From assembly GCA_949357655.1 (NCBI GenBank), contig CASHTG010000001.1, positions 4,836,001 through 4,900,000 on the forward strand: a DNA stretch of 64,000 bases, read 5' to 3'. The notes under the pieces are model-generated. The model worked only from the letters and a program-made list of their open reading frames with translations, did no database searches and had not been told where the DNA came from. The position numbers and the translations under genes were made by a program. The stretch comes from Parascedosporium putredinis (taxonomy: Eukaryota; Ascomycota; Sordariomycetes; Microascales; Microascaceae). Shown here piece after piece: positions 50,975 to 62,600 of this stretch (the first letter of the stretch is position 1; each line of letters starts with the position of its first letter).

Positions 50975-52984
50975 ATGGCCTCGTTCTTCGACACCCATCT
51001 GAACCTCAACAAGCTCCGCCCCTCTACCTATCTCCTGCCCGATGACACGGCGCACCTACAGAATGTCTTTGGCGGCGGCGGCGGCGGCGACCATGATTCC
51101 CATCCACCCTTGGGTCGGCTGATGCTGCTCGTCTTTTCGGCCATCCTCGAGGTCGTCTGCATTAGTCTCCCGGGCTACATCATCGCGAGGCTAGGCCATT
51201 TTGACGCCGATAAGCAAAAATTCTAGCCAACTTGAATATTATGCTATTCACCCCTGCCTGAGTAAGTTTTATTGGTTCAATCGCCAAAGTCGCTGGTGAC
51301 TAGCCTGGCGCGCCATCCCATTTTGATGGTCTCGTATTATCAAATTGTTCTTGCGATTCAGCATTGTTTGCTAACCACATCTTTCTTTGTCCTTCTTCGC
51401 CTCACGATATAGTCTTCCAGAAACTTGCCTCTCAACTAAGTGTCAACGCACTTGCTGATCTCGCCATCATCCCCGTCATCTTCATCGTCCAAACTTCAGT
51501 ATCATGGATCGTCTCCATTCTCGTCTCCCGCGTTTTCCGCTTCAACAAGCGGGCAACAAACTTCGTCACCGCTATGGGTGTCTTTGGCAACTCCAACTCT
51601 CTCCCGATTTCTCTCGTGGTCGCGTTTGCGCAAACCCTCAAGGGTCTGCATTGGGATAAAATACCTGGCGACAACGATGACGACGTCGCTGCCCGAGGTA
51701 TCCTATATCTGCTCATCTTCCAGCAGCTCGGTCAACTCGTTCGATGGAGCTGGGGCTACCATGTTCTACTGGCACCCAAGCCTAAGCACGACGAAGAGGG
51801 CGACGGGCCCCGTTACCGCGATGACGACGATGACGTAGAAAACGACGATCTTGAGCGCGGGTTCAACCACCACCGTGACTTGTCCCAACCGCCAACGCTC
51901 GCACATAGCACGGCGAGCGATGACAGTGATAGTGATGTGGGCGAGCCGCTCGAGCGTAACCAGAGCACTGATGATTTCGATCAGGATCATTTTTGGCCCG
52001 CTGGCAGAACTCCCGTCGCAGGTGGATCGCATGCTTCGCCTGCCGATTCGGATGACGAGGATGGCGCCAACAGCCACCCCAAGAACTCTCATCGGCCGCT
52101 TCTGCTCATCAATGGTCATAGCAACCCTAGCCTGGACATCATCTCATTCCTCAAATCGCCAGCTCTCAGTCGAGCAGCGAGGAGAGCTTAGTGGACACAT
52201 TCAAGTCGAGACTCCGAAAGAATGCGGCTTCCGCCAAAAGTCTGCGCGCGAGGGTGCTACCCGGGTCTACCATCATCTTCCTCGGCCAGTTCAACTCGTT
52301 CTCGCGACATTGGGATCTTGGACTGCTAGAGTCTACGGATTTTTGCAGACCTTTATGAACCCCCGCTCTGGGCCATGTTGATTGCCATCATTGTCGCATC
52401 CGTCCCTCAGCTACAGGACCTGTTCTTCGAGGAGGACTCGTTCGTATACAACAGCGTCACGAGAGCGGTTTCGTCGAGCGGCAGCGTCGCCGTCCCGCTC
52501 ATTCTAGTCGTTTTGGGTGCCAACCTGGCCAGGAACACGCAGGAACATGGGGCGAACGATCCCGAAGAGGAAAAGATTGGCACCAAGCTTCTCATCGCTT
52601 CCCTCATCAGCCGCATGTTGCTTCCGACCCTCATCATGGCGCCGATATTGGCCCTGTTTGCCAAATTCGTCCCCGTCAGCATTCTCGACGACCCTATTTT
52701 TGTCATTGTCTGCTTCCTCCTCACCGGTGCGCCTAGTGCTTTGCAGCTGGCTCAAATCTGTCAACTCAACGGGGTGTATGAGGGTGTAATGGCCAAGATT
52801 TTGTTCCAGAGCTATGTCATCTGGTAAGTGCTTGTTTTACCCGACCCTTTTCTTGTGTTTTGTTTCAATTCCTTCTTACTAGTTTTGGTAACACGTACTA
52901 ATGCCCAATCATAGGATTTTGCCTTCGACTATGGTCTTGGTCATGTGCGCCCTTGAGGTCGTGGAGTGGGCAGCCAAGGGTTAA
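50975..52984 (+). CDS. auxin efflux carrier (AEC) family membrane transporter, Ecm3-like
   Basis: Integral membrane transporter of the AEC/PIN-like family; fungal members are mostly uncharacterised and are placed in the ER or other membranes. Exons are 50975-51261, 51413-52823 and 52915-52984, with GTAAGT donors and branch points GCTAAC and TACTAAT. The N-terminal half has LMLLVFSAILEVVCISLPGY, LNIMLFTPCLIF, LADLAIIPVIFIVQTSVSWI and the motif VFGNSNSLPISLV. A long acidic hydrophilic loop follows (runs of Asp; ASDDSDSDVGEPLE). The C-terminal membrane half has NPPLWAMLIAIIVASVPQLQ, VAVPLILVVLGANLA, LLIASLISRMLLPTLIMAPI and FLLTGAPSALQLAQICQLNG. One base appears missing at each of five sites (near 51228, 51254, 52155, 52262, 52367), mostly C runs. 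Corrected length is about 590 residues, normal for fungal members. The substrate cannot be inferred. Confidence 0.9.
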
Positions 52985-53542
52985 ACGCCACCGTCCGTGA
53001 GACCAGTCTTTCTCTTCGCATCCTCTTAATGCGTATGCTTTGGGTCCATCCCGGCCTATTCTTTTTTGTCTACCTTTACTTTTTCTTTTGTTTCATTTAT
53101 TTTTGCATCAATTCTGCTTGCTGGCACTCCATCATCGTTTGAGTCCACGGTTAGGCGTCCTCGAGGGGTTTTGCATAGAATGGGTATTTAAAGCATTGGG
53201 TCCACGGAGTTAAGGTCGTTGTATCTGTAACGTTTTTTTCGGGCAGGAAGGGAACCATAGAATGCTCAACACGGCAGAAAGAATAGACAAAAAGGAATTC
53301 TGAGAATGTTTGCTTCCTAGGAAACTTGAGCACATCGAAACGTAGCGAGTATACAGAACTGTAGGGAGATGAGATGGAACAAAATCTAGTACGATTGATG
53401 CCGAGTTACGAGGAGGCCCACCGATGCCCCTTCCCGTTCTCTGACGATTTATTACCCCGACTTGATCCTGAGGCGGAATATCATATTCTCCGACCCTGGG
53501 CGGATTGGAGGGCGCTACATCTGCTCAACAGTTGATCGGCTC
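52985..53542. other. intergenic, AEC gene to PNPOx-like gene (tail to tail)
   Basis: These are the 3' flanks of two convergent genes, T-rich near 53050-53110. No gene recognised. Confidence 0.6.
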
Positions 53543-54460
53543 CTATCTTTCACCGTTCACGAGCGGCTCCTCCTTGACAAGTACCCAGTCTCTCACTCCG
53601 CCCTTCCAATCGCTAATCCTGACGTCCTTGATATCTACCACGACGACCCTCACGTCTCCCTGCACGGCGGACGGCGCGGGTACGGCGGGCTCGGAGGAGG
53701 CGGCGAAGGGATCCCCGCCGTCAAAGGTATTGTTCTCGAGGTGCTGCTCGCGGTAGAAGCGCTCCTCTTCGGAGGCGCGTTCGGCGAGGCGGGCGGAGCC
53801 GTTGATGGTGGCGGAGATGGAGGACATGGCGGAGGAGTTGAGGTTGAGCAGGAGGGAGGCGAGGGAGGATGTGGGGGTTGGGGGAGCCGTTGGAGAGGCG
53901 GCGGCCGGTGGGAGGGCGGTGGGAGACCCCTGTTTGTTGGTATGGTTAGTGGTGATTTTTGCGATTGATTGGTGTTTTGGCGCAAGGATATTGGCTTGGA
54001 GAGAGTAAAGGGAGAAAAAAGGTACAACTCACAGTCGTGGACCAAGAGGGAGACGTTGGGGTTCGCGACGAGATTGTTAATCTTCTTGGAGGCTGGGTTG
54101 GTGGTCATGATGATTATGGGCGAGGTGGAGAAGGGAGATTCGGCGAGGTAGGTGTAATTCATGAGGGAGACGTGGGGGACGTTGTCGAGACATGTCGCGA
54201 GGTGAAGCTATCGCGTCCCGGCCGGCGATGTTCCGCTACGTTAGCAAGCAGTTTTGGATATGGCCCGGGTGTGAATGGTGCGAAAAAGGGAAAAGGATAG
54301 AGAGAGAGAGAGTTATCGGAAGAAAACAACAAGATGGGAGAGACCTCACAAACCGCGCATTCTCGAGACACTGGACGACTTCATGGGGAAGGGTAGTGGT
54401 GGTCTGCTTGTTGGTGTCGCCGGCGGAAGCCTCGTGGCTCAATGGGATCTGCTGCTCCAT
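53543..54460 (-). CDS. pyridoxamine 5'-phosphate oxidase-like FMN-binding split-barrel protein
   Basis: Small fungal protein of the PNPOx-like split-barrel family, related to yeast YLR456W/YPR172W. The fold usually binds FMN, but the reaction of this group is not established. Exons are 54460-54350, 54207-54033 and 53929-53543, with donors GTGAGG and GTGAGT. Diagnostic segments are LPHEVVQCLENARF, LHLATCLDNVPHVSLMNYTY, IIIMTTNPASKKINNLVANP, VSLLVHD followed by WVSHRPPTGR, then SSAMSSISATINGSARL and FYREQHLENNT. The C-terminus carries VVVVDIKDVRISDWKGGVRD. The frame changes within the C-rich stretch at about 53870-53915 by two missing bases or one extra. Corrected length is about 224 residues. 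The ATG at 54460 is preferred over an upstream GTG. It is divergent from the MCC alpha gene across 755 bp. Confidence 0.85.
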
Positions 54461-55215
54461 CACTGCGTTGGTCGGGCTTTTCCCTCCCCACTCTATGGTT
54501 GAGAATTGGATTCCTTGCTTGTGAAAAAGACAACGGGTGGAAGATGTAAAGATGAAGGGCTCCCGGAAAAGGTGTTTTTAGGGAGTTATTCTTGTCTTTC
54601 AAAGTGAGGGTTAAGAAAGTATGGTGGAGACTCTCGTCGTATGACCCCAAGAAGTTTTCCCGGATGTCAGGAACTCGCCCCGCGATTCTGGAGAGACCCT
54701 TCCCTTTGCTTGTCTCTATGGAGCAGCGCAGCTTCGGGGGAGAGGGGGTACGGGTGGGCCGGTTGTGGGGGAGAGGCGATGACTAAGGAGGGGTAGTCCA
54801 GCTGGACAGTGTGACGTAGCTCGGGGGTTGAGCATGTGGCTGGTTAGGTCCCAGGAGGACCAACGGCGTTTGAACCAGCAAAAGCCCCAGGTCGGCGGAT
54901 ATTGTCGGTCTTTGTTTTGGCAGCCACCCGAGCCATCGTGACCTAGGCTCTCGGCTTTGGAGCTTCCCCGGCCTACCACCTCCAAGGTCTGTAGATCTCC
55001 GCACTAATAAGACCAGACGCTTTCTTCTCGGCTTTGGCCCTTTTTTGCTCCTTTCCCCTTTTTTCCTTTCAATTACTCCTGCCAATTGAGCAATTGAAGT
55101 TTGAATAAAGAGATTGATTCTTGTTGTAATTGAACAGGAAGCAGTCTTCAGGTTGTCTTTTTCCAGTCTTTGCATTCTACGGCCATTTCCCCACGTCTAT
55201 TCACCTCCCGTCGCA
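54461..55215. promoter_or_regulatory. divergent promoter region, PNPOx-like gene / MCC alpha
   Basis: A 755-bp segment lies between two divergent start codons and must contain both promoters. The MCC side has a C/T-rich tract at about 55010-55075 followed by CCAATTGAGCAATTG-like sequence near 55080. No convincing TATA box was seen. Confidence 0.4.
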
Positions 55216-57573
55216 ATGAGGTCAATTGCGAGGACCCAGCTACCCTTCCACCCAATACGGCGGCGGCTACTATCCACCGCAGCTGCCACCAGCTCTACCT
55301 CGGCAGACTCGCCCTCGGCCACCGTGACACCCATCACCTCCCTCCTCATCGCCAACCGCGGCGAAATCGCCCTCCGGATCCACAGCACGGCGCGGCGCCT
55401 CGGCATCCGCACCACGACCCTCTACACCGACCCGGACGCCTCCTCCCAGCATGCCGCGTGCTCGCCGCACGCGCTCTCCTCGGCGCCGCGGCGGGCTACC
55501 TCGACGGCGACCGCATAATATCGCTGGCCAAGAAGCACGGCATCCAGGCCCTGCACCCGGGCTACGGTTTCCTGTCGGAGAATTCGGCCTTTGCCGAAAA
55601 GTGCGAGCGGGAGGGCATCGTGTTCGTGGGCCCGCCGGCCAAGGCCATGGCGGATATGGGCGACAAGGCGCGCAGCAAGGAGATTATGACGGCGGCGGGC
55701 GTGCCGTGCGTGCCGGGCTATCACGGCTCGCAGCAGGGCGAGGCGGAGCTACTCGCGCACGCGAGGGATGTCAGGTTTCCTGTTCTGCTCAAGAGCGTCA
55801 AGGGTGGCGGGGGCAAGGGCATGAGGATCGTCATGACGGAGGAGGAGTTTCCTAGGCAGTTGCAGAGCGCTAGGGCCGAGGCTAGGGCGTCCTTTGGAGA
55901 GGGTGGCGAGGTCATGCTTGTGGAAAAGTACATTGTCCGGCCTAGGCACGTCGAGGTGCAGGTGTTTGCCGATAAGCTGGGGAACTGTGTGGCCCTGGGA
56001 GAGCGCGACTGTAGTGTGCAGAGGAGACACCAAAGGTTCTGGAAGAGTCGCCCGCGCCCGACCTGGACGACGTCACCAGGCTCGACCTCTGGGATAAGGC
56101 GAGGTTGGCGGCGTCGGCGGTGGGATACGTGGGCGCCGGCACCGTCGAGTTCATCCTCGACAAGGACACGGGCGAGTTCTACTTTATGGAGATGAACACC
56201 CGCCTGCAGGTCGAGCACCCCGTCAGCGAAATGGTCACGGGCACCGACCTGGTCGAGTGGCAGTTTCGCGTGGCGGCGGGCGAGAAGCTGCCGCTGACGC
56301 AGGACGAGATCGTGGAGCGCATCAAGGAGCACGGCGCCGCCATCGAGGCGAGGATCTACGCCGAGAACCCGGACAAGGGCTTCATGCCCGACTCGGGCAA
56401 GCTGATCCACCTCTCGACGCCCGCGACGAGCGAGGACATTCGCATCGATGCCGGCTTCGTCGAGGGCGACACCGTGTCCGAGGCCTACGACGGCATGATT
56501 GCCAAGCTCATCGTGCGGGGCAAGGACAGGGAGACGGCGATCCGCAAGATGGAGGTGGCGCTGCGGGACTACGAAGTCGTGGGGCTGAGCACCAACATTG
56601 AGTTTTTGAAGCGCCTGTGCCGCGAGGAGGCCTTTATCCAGGGCGACGTCGAGACGGGCTTCATCGACAAGTGGAGGGAGAGCTTGTTCAAGCCCACAAA
56701 GTACCCCGACGAGGTGTTTATCCAGGCCGCGCTCGCCACCCTGACGTCCTCCTTTGCGGACGAGGGCCCCCACGGCCAGGTCCTCGGTTTCGAGGCCGCC
56801 CCGCCCACGAGCCAGAGGCAGCTGGCGTTCAAGCTCATCACTAGCAACGAGGACCAAAAGGAAGAAATTGTCCGCGTGTCTGTCTCGCGCGTCGGGAACC
56901 GGCTGTACAACGTCGAGGTCCTCCGCGACGACGGCCAGACCGAGCCCGCGCGCTACGACAACGTGGTGTGCGACGCCGCCGCTGCGCCGAGCAAGAGCCG
57001 CCTCACCACGTTTTTCCCCAACCAGAGGGTCGAGTCAACCGTGGTCGTGAGCCGGGACGCCGCGAGCCCGATGCGGACGCGCCTCGCCGTGTTCCAGCAC
57101 GGCACCAAGTCGGAGATGCAGCTCCTGCCGGCGACGTGGCTGGAAAAGGCGCTCGGTACCAAGGAGTCGGCTGCGTCGGTGGTTGCGCCGATGCCCTGCA
57201 AGATTTTGAAGAATGAGGTCGAGGTTGGGCAGGAGGTGAAGAAGGGGACGCCCCTTGTTGTGTAAGCTTTTCTTTTCCCGACCGTTTTCTTTTTTTTGGC
57301 CCTCGTTAAGCTCGTGAGTTCTTTGCTAACGACTTGTACAGCATCGAGTCGATGAAGATGGAGACGGTGATCCGGTCACCACAGGATGGCGTAATCAAGA
57401 AGCTGGCGCATAAGGAAGGTGTACGTACTCTCCCTTTTCCTCCCTTTTCTTGCCTGTTGGTTTTCACAGACGTGCCTAACATTTTTTTTTTTTTTTCACT
57501 TTAGGATATCTGCAAAGCGGGCACTGTTCTTGTTCTGTTTGAAGAGGCGCCGGTGGCCGAGGAAACGGCGTAA
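55216..57573 (+). CDS. mccA: 3-methylcrotonyl-CoA carboxylase, biotin-containing (alpha) subunit
   Basis: Mitochondrial biotin-dependent carboxylase subunit of leucine catabolism; with the beta subunit it converts 3-methylcrotonyl-CoA to 3-methylglutaconyl-CoA. Exons are 55216-57261, 57342-57420 and 57505-57573. An Arg-rich presequence (MRSIARTQLPFHPIRRRLLS) precedes the biotin carboxylase domain: LLIANRGEIALRI, HPGYGFLSEN, the ATP loop KGGGGKGMRIV, ERDCSVQRRHQ and EMNTRLQVEHPVSE. The C-terminal biotinyl domain carries ESMKMETVIRSP, with the biotin lysine near residue 688. The fungal MCC-type VVAPMPCKILKNEV block separates it from acetyl- and propionyl-CoA carboxylases. One base is missing near 55473 and one in an A run near 56033. 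Corrected length is about 731 residues, as expected. Neighbours are not the beta subunit or isovaleryl-CoA dehydrogenase. Confidence 0.95.
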
Positions 57574-57753
57574 ACTGGGAAATGATTTTCTTTTTTATTA
57601 ATGATTCCAAGCCTTTGATATAAACCGAAAAAGGAAACAAAGGAGGGGGTGATTACGCCGAGCTATCCATCCGATGCATGCGTCTAGATTCTATATATGT
57701 ATATATCCCTGTGTTTTGTGTGTGCAGAGGTTTTCAGGTTTCCAACAATCAAC

Positions 57754-59695
57754 TTAGAGAGAAATCAAGTCATCCAGATCTAAGCCCTTGAATCCTTCTT
57801 GCGTGACCCAACACCTGCCCTTCTCCAACGTGAACAGCGCCTCGCACGCCTTGCCGACGACGAGAAGACCCGGGGTCTGCTCCTCCTCCTCAATAGCCTG
57901 GGCGACGAAGCCGAGGGTGGTGCGGATGATGCGCTGGTCGGCGCAGCTAGCCCTCTCGATGACGGCGCAGGGCGTGTCGCGCGGCCACAAGGCACGACCC
58001 GAAAGCTTGGCGGGGCTGCCATCGACACCCTCGGCAGCGGCAGCGGCAGCCGCCTCGGTTTCGGGGGCGTGGGTGGTAAGTTCCTGCACGAGGCCAGAGA
58101 TGCGGTGGAGAGCCATGAGGAAGACGACGGTGCGGGTGGGCACGTACTCGGGCGGGGTGGGGGCTTTACCCTTCTTCCCGTGCCGGTGCAGATGAGGACC
58201 TGGTCGGAGACGTCGCGCTGGGTGGCGGGGATGCCGGCGAACAGCGGGGCGCTGAGGGCGCTGGTGATGCCGGGCAGGACGTGGACCCTATCGGCGAGCC
58301 CCTGGCGGTTGAAGAAGTCGACCTCCTCGCCGCCGCGGCCGTAGATGAACGGGTCGCCCTGCTTGAGGCGGAGGACGGTCTTGCCGTCGCGGACGCCGGC
58401 GAGGGCCATGTCGAGGAGTTCCTGCTGGGCGTGGTCGGCGTTGCCGGGGAACTTGCGGGCGATGTGGACGGGGGTACGGCGGGGATGAGGTCGAGCACGG
58501 GGAGGGCACGAGCTTGTCGGCGAGGATGAGGTGGGCGGCTTGGATGGCCTTGTGGGTGGCGCGGGTGAGGAGGTCGGGGTGGCCGGGGCCGCTGCCGGCG
58601 AGGATGAGGGTGCCGCCGCGTTGGGGGCGGGGGATGGTGTGGTGCTGCGGGGTTGGTTGCCGGTAGTGGCGTGGGTCTGCGAGCTGAGGAAGGAAGAGGG
58701 TTCGGCGGAGGGGGAGCCGGCTGCGGAAGGTGGGACGGAAGAAGAAGGGTGATAGGAGGCGAGGACGGCGTCGACGTCGGCGTCGGTGATGGCGGCGAGT
58801 TTCTTGAGGGGCCAGTATTCGCAGACCTGGGAGAGCCAGCGGATCCTGCGGGTGCGGGCGGCGTCGAGGTCGGCGTCGGTGACGAGTTTGTTGAAGGTGG
58901 CGGACTGGTCGAGGGAGTCGTCGAGCCCTTCTTCCTCGGTGTGGGTGGCGTGGGCGGCGGGGGTGGTGGCGGGGCCGGACAGCTTGTCTTCGGCGTGGAT
59001 GCGGCGGCGGAGGTCGCCGAGGCGGGTGCAGGCGGCGCCGAGGTCGCGGGGTAGGGCGGCAGCGACTTCGCGGCGGATGCGGGAGGCGAGCTTGCAGCCG
59101 CGGCCGTTGGTGGTGACACCGATTTGTAGGGGGCCGTCGACGTGGGTGGAGAGGAGGGAGAAGGTGCAGAGGTGGGGGCGTCGACGACGTTGATGGGGAT
59201 GCGGTTGCGTTTGCAAAGGGCGGAGATGTGGGAGCCTGGGAGGAAGGGAATGGTTAGATGTTAGCGGTTGTAAGGCAGACAGATTGCTTTTTCTCGGGCT
59301 TCTTTTTCAAGGGGCCAGAATATTCGAAAAGGAAACCCAGTAAACGGGGGCGGAGATTCAAGAAAAAGGAAGAACAAAGAAACGTACTCAGTGGATTGCG
59401 CGGGCCGACGGTGACGAAGACGGCATCCACCACGCGGCCGACCTCTTCACGGCCCAAGGAAAAGAGGTCGTCGTCTTGAAATCGCGCTGAAGCCACTTGA
59501 CGGTGCCGGCATCGATGTGCTTCTGCAGGCCGTAGTGGACGTCAGCGGACGCCGGGGCGACGACGATGGGGTGCGCGCCGGCGCTGAGGGACTGGGCGCA
59601 GCGGGCACCGGCGAGGGGTTGGAGCCGACGATGAGGTGGGTGGCCGACGTGCAGTTGAGGCCGGCGAGGAGCTGGACGACCACGGGTTCGGCCAT
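57754..59695 (-). CDS. met1: siroheme synthase: Met8-like dehydrogenase/ferrochelatase fused to uroporphyrinogen-III C-methyltransferase
   Basis: Makes siroheme, the cofactor of sulfite and nitrite reductases. Exon 1 is 59695-59388 and exon 2 is 59235-57754; the donor is GTACGT, with CTAAC branch motifs. The N-terminal Met8/CysG-N part has a Rossmann start (SATHLIVGSNPLAGARCAQS), VVDAVFVTVGPRNPLS, INVVDAPNLCTFSLL (holding the conserved Asp) and VTTNGRGCKLASRIRREV. The C-terminal SAM methyltransferase has LAGSGPGHPDLLTRA, LILADKLVPSPV, VHIARKFPGNADH, RLKQGDPFIYGRGGEEVDFF, VLPGITSALSAPLFAGIP and FLMALHRISGLV. About seven single-base losses are seen (near 59615, 59478, 59175, 58635, 58505, 58470, 58180), almost all at C/G runs. 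Corrected length is about 598 residues. It is tail to tail with MCC alpha, only 180 bp apart. The yeast counterparts are separate genes (MET1, MET8). Confidence 0.92.
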
Positions 59696-62600
59696 GGTTT
59701 TTGGCGATGGGCGGGCCAGGAGAGGGAAAGGGTGTGTTGGAAGTTGGCGGCCAAAGAAGGAGGAGGGGGATGTTGGAGCAAAGGGGAGAACAAAGAGAAA
59801 AGAAAAAGAAAAAGAAAAAGGGTAGAAGTGACCGTTATGCCACTGCTGTGTGTGTGTGACTCTTCAGTTCCTGATAAAAGCGCAAAACCTGGACCTGATT
59901 TATTAGTCTCTTTTTTTTTAATCGCGCGGAATCAATGGCGCTGCTGCTTGGGCTAATGCGTCGTGCAACATTCAGGGTCCACGGTCCACGAACAAGAAGT
60001 GAATATTAATCAAGAACCGGGAACAGCTTGACTAGATAGGTAACAAAGAGTATTAACCGGCAATGCAACGCACCCCTCCGATTACAAAATCAAAACCTCA
60101 ATGGACAAGCCAAATGGACGGAAGCGCAAGTTTTTTTCTTTCTTCTTCTTTGTTCCCCTCCTCCTTTCGCATCCCACCCGCGTTTCTGCCCCGCGCTCGC
60201 AATCGTTAGCGTACTTGATGTCATTCTCGATCCAATTTTTTTCTTCTCCCATTTTCGCTCACTTTGGGCTTATCGCACCAATCAGCGGTGGGGAAATGCT
60301 AATCGCCTCGAACACATTTTTGCCCCGCGCTTTGGTGGGTTGAATACTGGCTGCCATTGTGAGGACTGGTCGGAGCCGGGTCGGAGACGATAGATCCTTC
60401 TATCGGACGATAGATGGATCCTTCGAAGGACTGATCTCGAGCTCTTTCTCGCCTGGTGCTCTCGCTTTTGTCGGAGCGTTTTCGTCGAGATGGAATCATC
60501 GATTACAAGACAACGAGAGAGTGAGAGAAAGAGTCGGGCAAGAGATAAGAGTGTTCGCTGATATGATGGAGATTGTAGAAGAGATATGGTGATAAGGTTG
60601 CAGGATGATTTTGGACAATTCCGCGGAGCTCAGCACAGCGCGTGTGTTCGAGATCTCCGCGGAACTCGGACCTAGTTTGAGATGATATCGAGAGCATCCA
60701 TTCAATGGACGTACGAATGCGTTTTCTCTCCTAGACAACGCACGAGAGCCACCGTCTCACGGGTTCCCCCCTTCTCTTCTCTCTCCCCATACCCATATAG
60801 TTTTTTACCTCGAGTATATCCATCCATTCTATTGATGGCTGCCTCGAGACCCCTCCATGTCGGGCTAGACAATGTCAGGCCACCCTCCAACTGCGCCGTA
60901 CACTTGCTTGCGCGCCTCTTCAGCAGCCAACGATCCCGTCACGGCCCGAGATTTTTCTCGGCAGGATACGTGAGGAGAATCAAAGAGTCCCCGTTTGCCA
61001 ACCGGGTCCTCTTTCTCAATTAATTGATCCTGCCTGCGAGCTGTCCTCAGCTTCAGACTGACACGCACAGCACGGCCAGATCACCTTCATACGTGGCTTG
61101 AGTTATCCCGACATTAACCACGCCCGCCCTGATTCCTTTGGCTATATTTACATATTTACACCTGTCAAGGCTTTTTTATTTCTCTTCTTTTTCGGTGAGG
61201 CTTAAAATATCTTGATGCTCACCGTAGGTCGTATGTTGGTGAGATGGCTGTTCCATCAGACTAGAGGTTGTCTTCAGGGGTGGCGCAAGCAATGGATCAA
61301 TTGCTCACACACGGTTCGAGAGAGCCCCTACGCCTACGTCGTCGCGCTCCTCTCTGACTTCAACGACGAGGTAGAATGCCTTGTGGCTTGCCTCCCATAA
61401 GGAATTCAATGCTGTGAAATAAGCTTAGGGCCGCGTGGAGCTTGAGTCAGAGCTTGAGAAGAAGAAGAACCACCACAATCATATAGCTGCGGAGACTATT
61501 GACTGCGGAAATTAAGCCATCGTCTTCCGCAGTGAGTGCTACGTGCCCGGTATCGCCGAGTAAATTTTCCTTCTTCTTTTTCGGGCTCATACTTTGGGGC
61601 CTCTCGGCCAGGCGCCAGGCGTACAGAGCTTCTCCAAGGCATCCACGGGCTGTGGCCAAGTGGTCGAGTGTTCCCAATCGCCGCTCTTATTGAAAATTGA
61701 TCGGCCGTGCATCTGCCAACCCGGCCTGGCCTGCATATCCCGGCTCCTGGCTCCTGGGGAACTCACTCTGGCCCCCGCCCAACCCAACGCCGCAGCGCAG
61801 GAGCGTCGCCCAAACTTGGCTCATATTTGAAACTACTGGATGCAAAGTAACCTCGCGTTGGTGCTAAAACAGGACCTGCGCGGATGGTTGCGCTAACGAC
61901 AGCATGAGCCCTCGCTGCATGGGGATGAGGGCGGAATGGAGGGAGGATGGGGGAGGGGGGATTGGATAGTGGGGGTGGCTCAGCTGAGCCCGGGAGAAGA
62001 GAGGGAAAAATCGGTTCGGGGGATGAGCAAGAGCTGCCGGCCCCACGTCACAGCCTCCAGAGACAACGTTCAATGAAGCGACGGGATGGTATTGTGGTAT
62101 TGTCGTGACAGCCAAAAGGATAGGCTCACTCAACGACCCCAAAAACAGCCATGACATGACGACGAGAGGGGCCAAGGGAATTGACGGATGGATGTGTCAG
62201 CTATTCCTCCGTCGCCAGTCTCTGGACTCAGCTCAGGAAGGCACGATCTGTTCCTTCTTTTTTTTTTTTTTTCTTTTTTTTTTTTTTTCTTTTTCTTTTA
62301 CCGGGTGAATTCAAAGTGCCTATTGAGGTCAGTGGCCTGTTGGAACTGCCAATTGATGGCGGCTCCCTCGAATCCAACGAATGGTCAGTTTGGTGTACGA
62401 TCCTTGAAATTGATGGGGACGGATCCAGGACGTCCCCAAGTCTGCAAGACGCATCGTGAGGGCGTGACATGCGACGCAACATTTCCACATATCCTAGAGA
62501 AACCAGCTCTGTTTGCACACGCAAGTACAGGAAGGACAGCGTGCAAACGGCGCTGGTTCCCGTGAATGCTCATCCGGACCCGACCGGGCACACGAAAAGG

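Noticed and set aside
53870..53915. extra small intron in the PNPOx-like gene to explain the frame change
   Set aside because: No GT...AG pair of adequate length fits in the C-rich stretch; indels are simpler.
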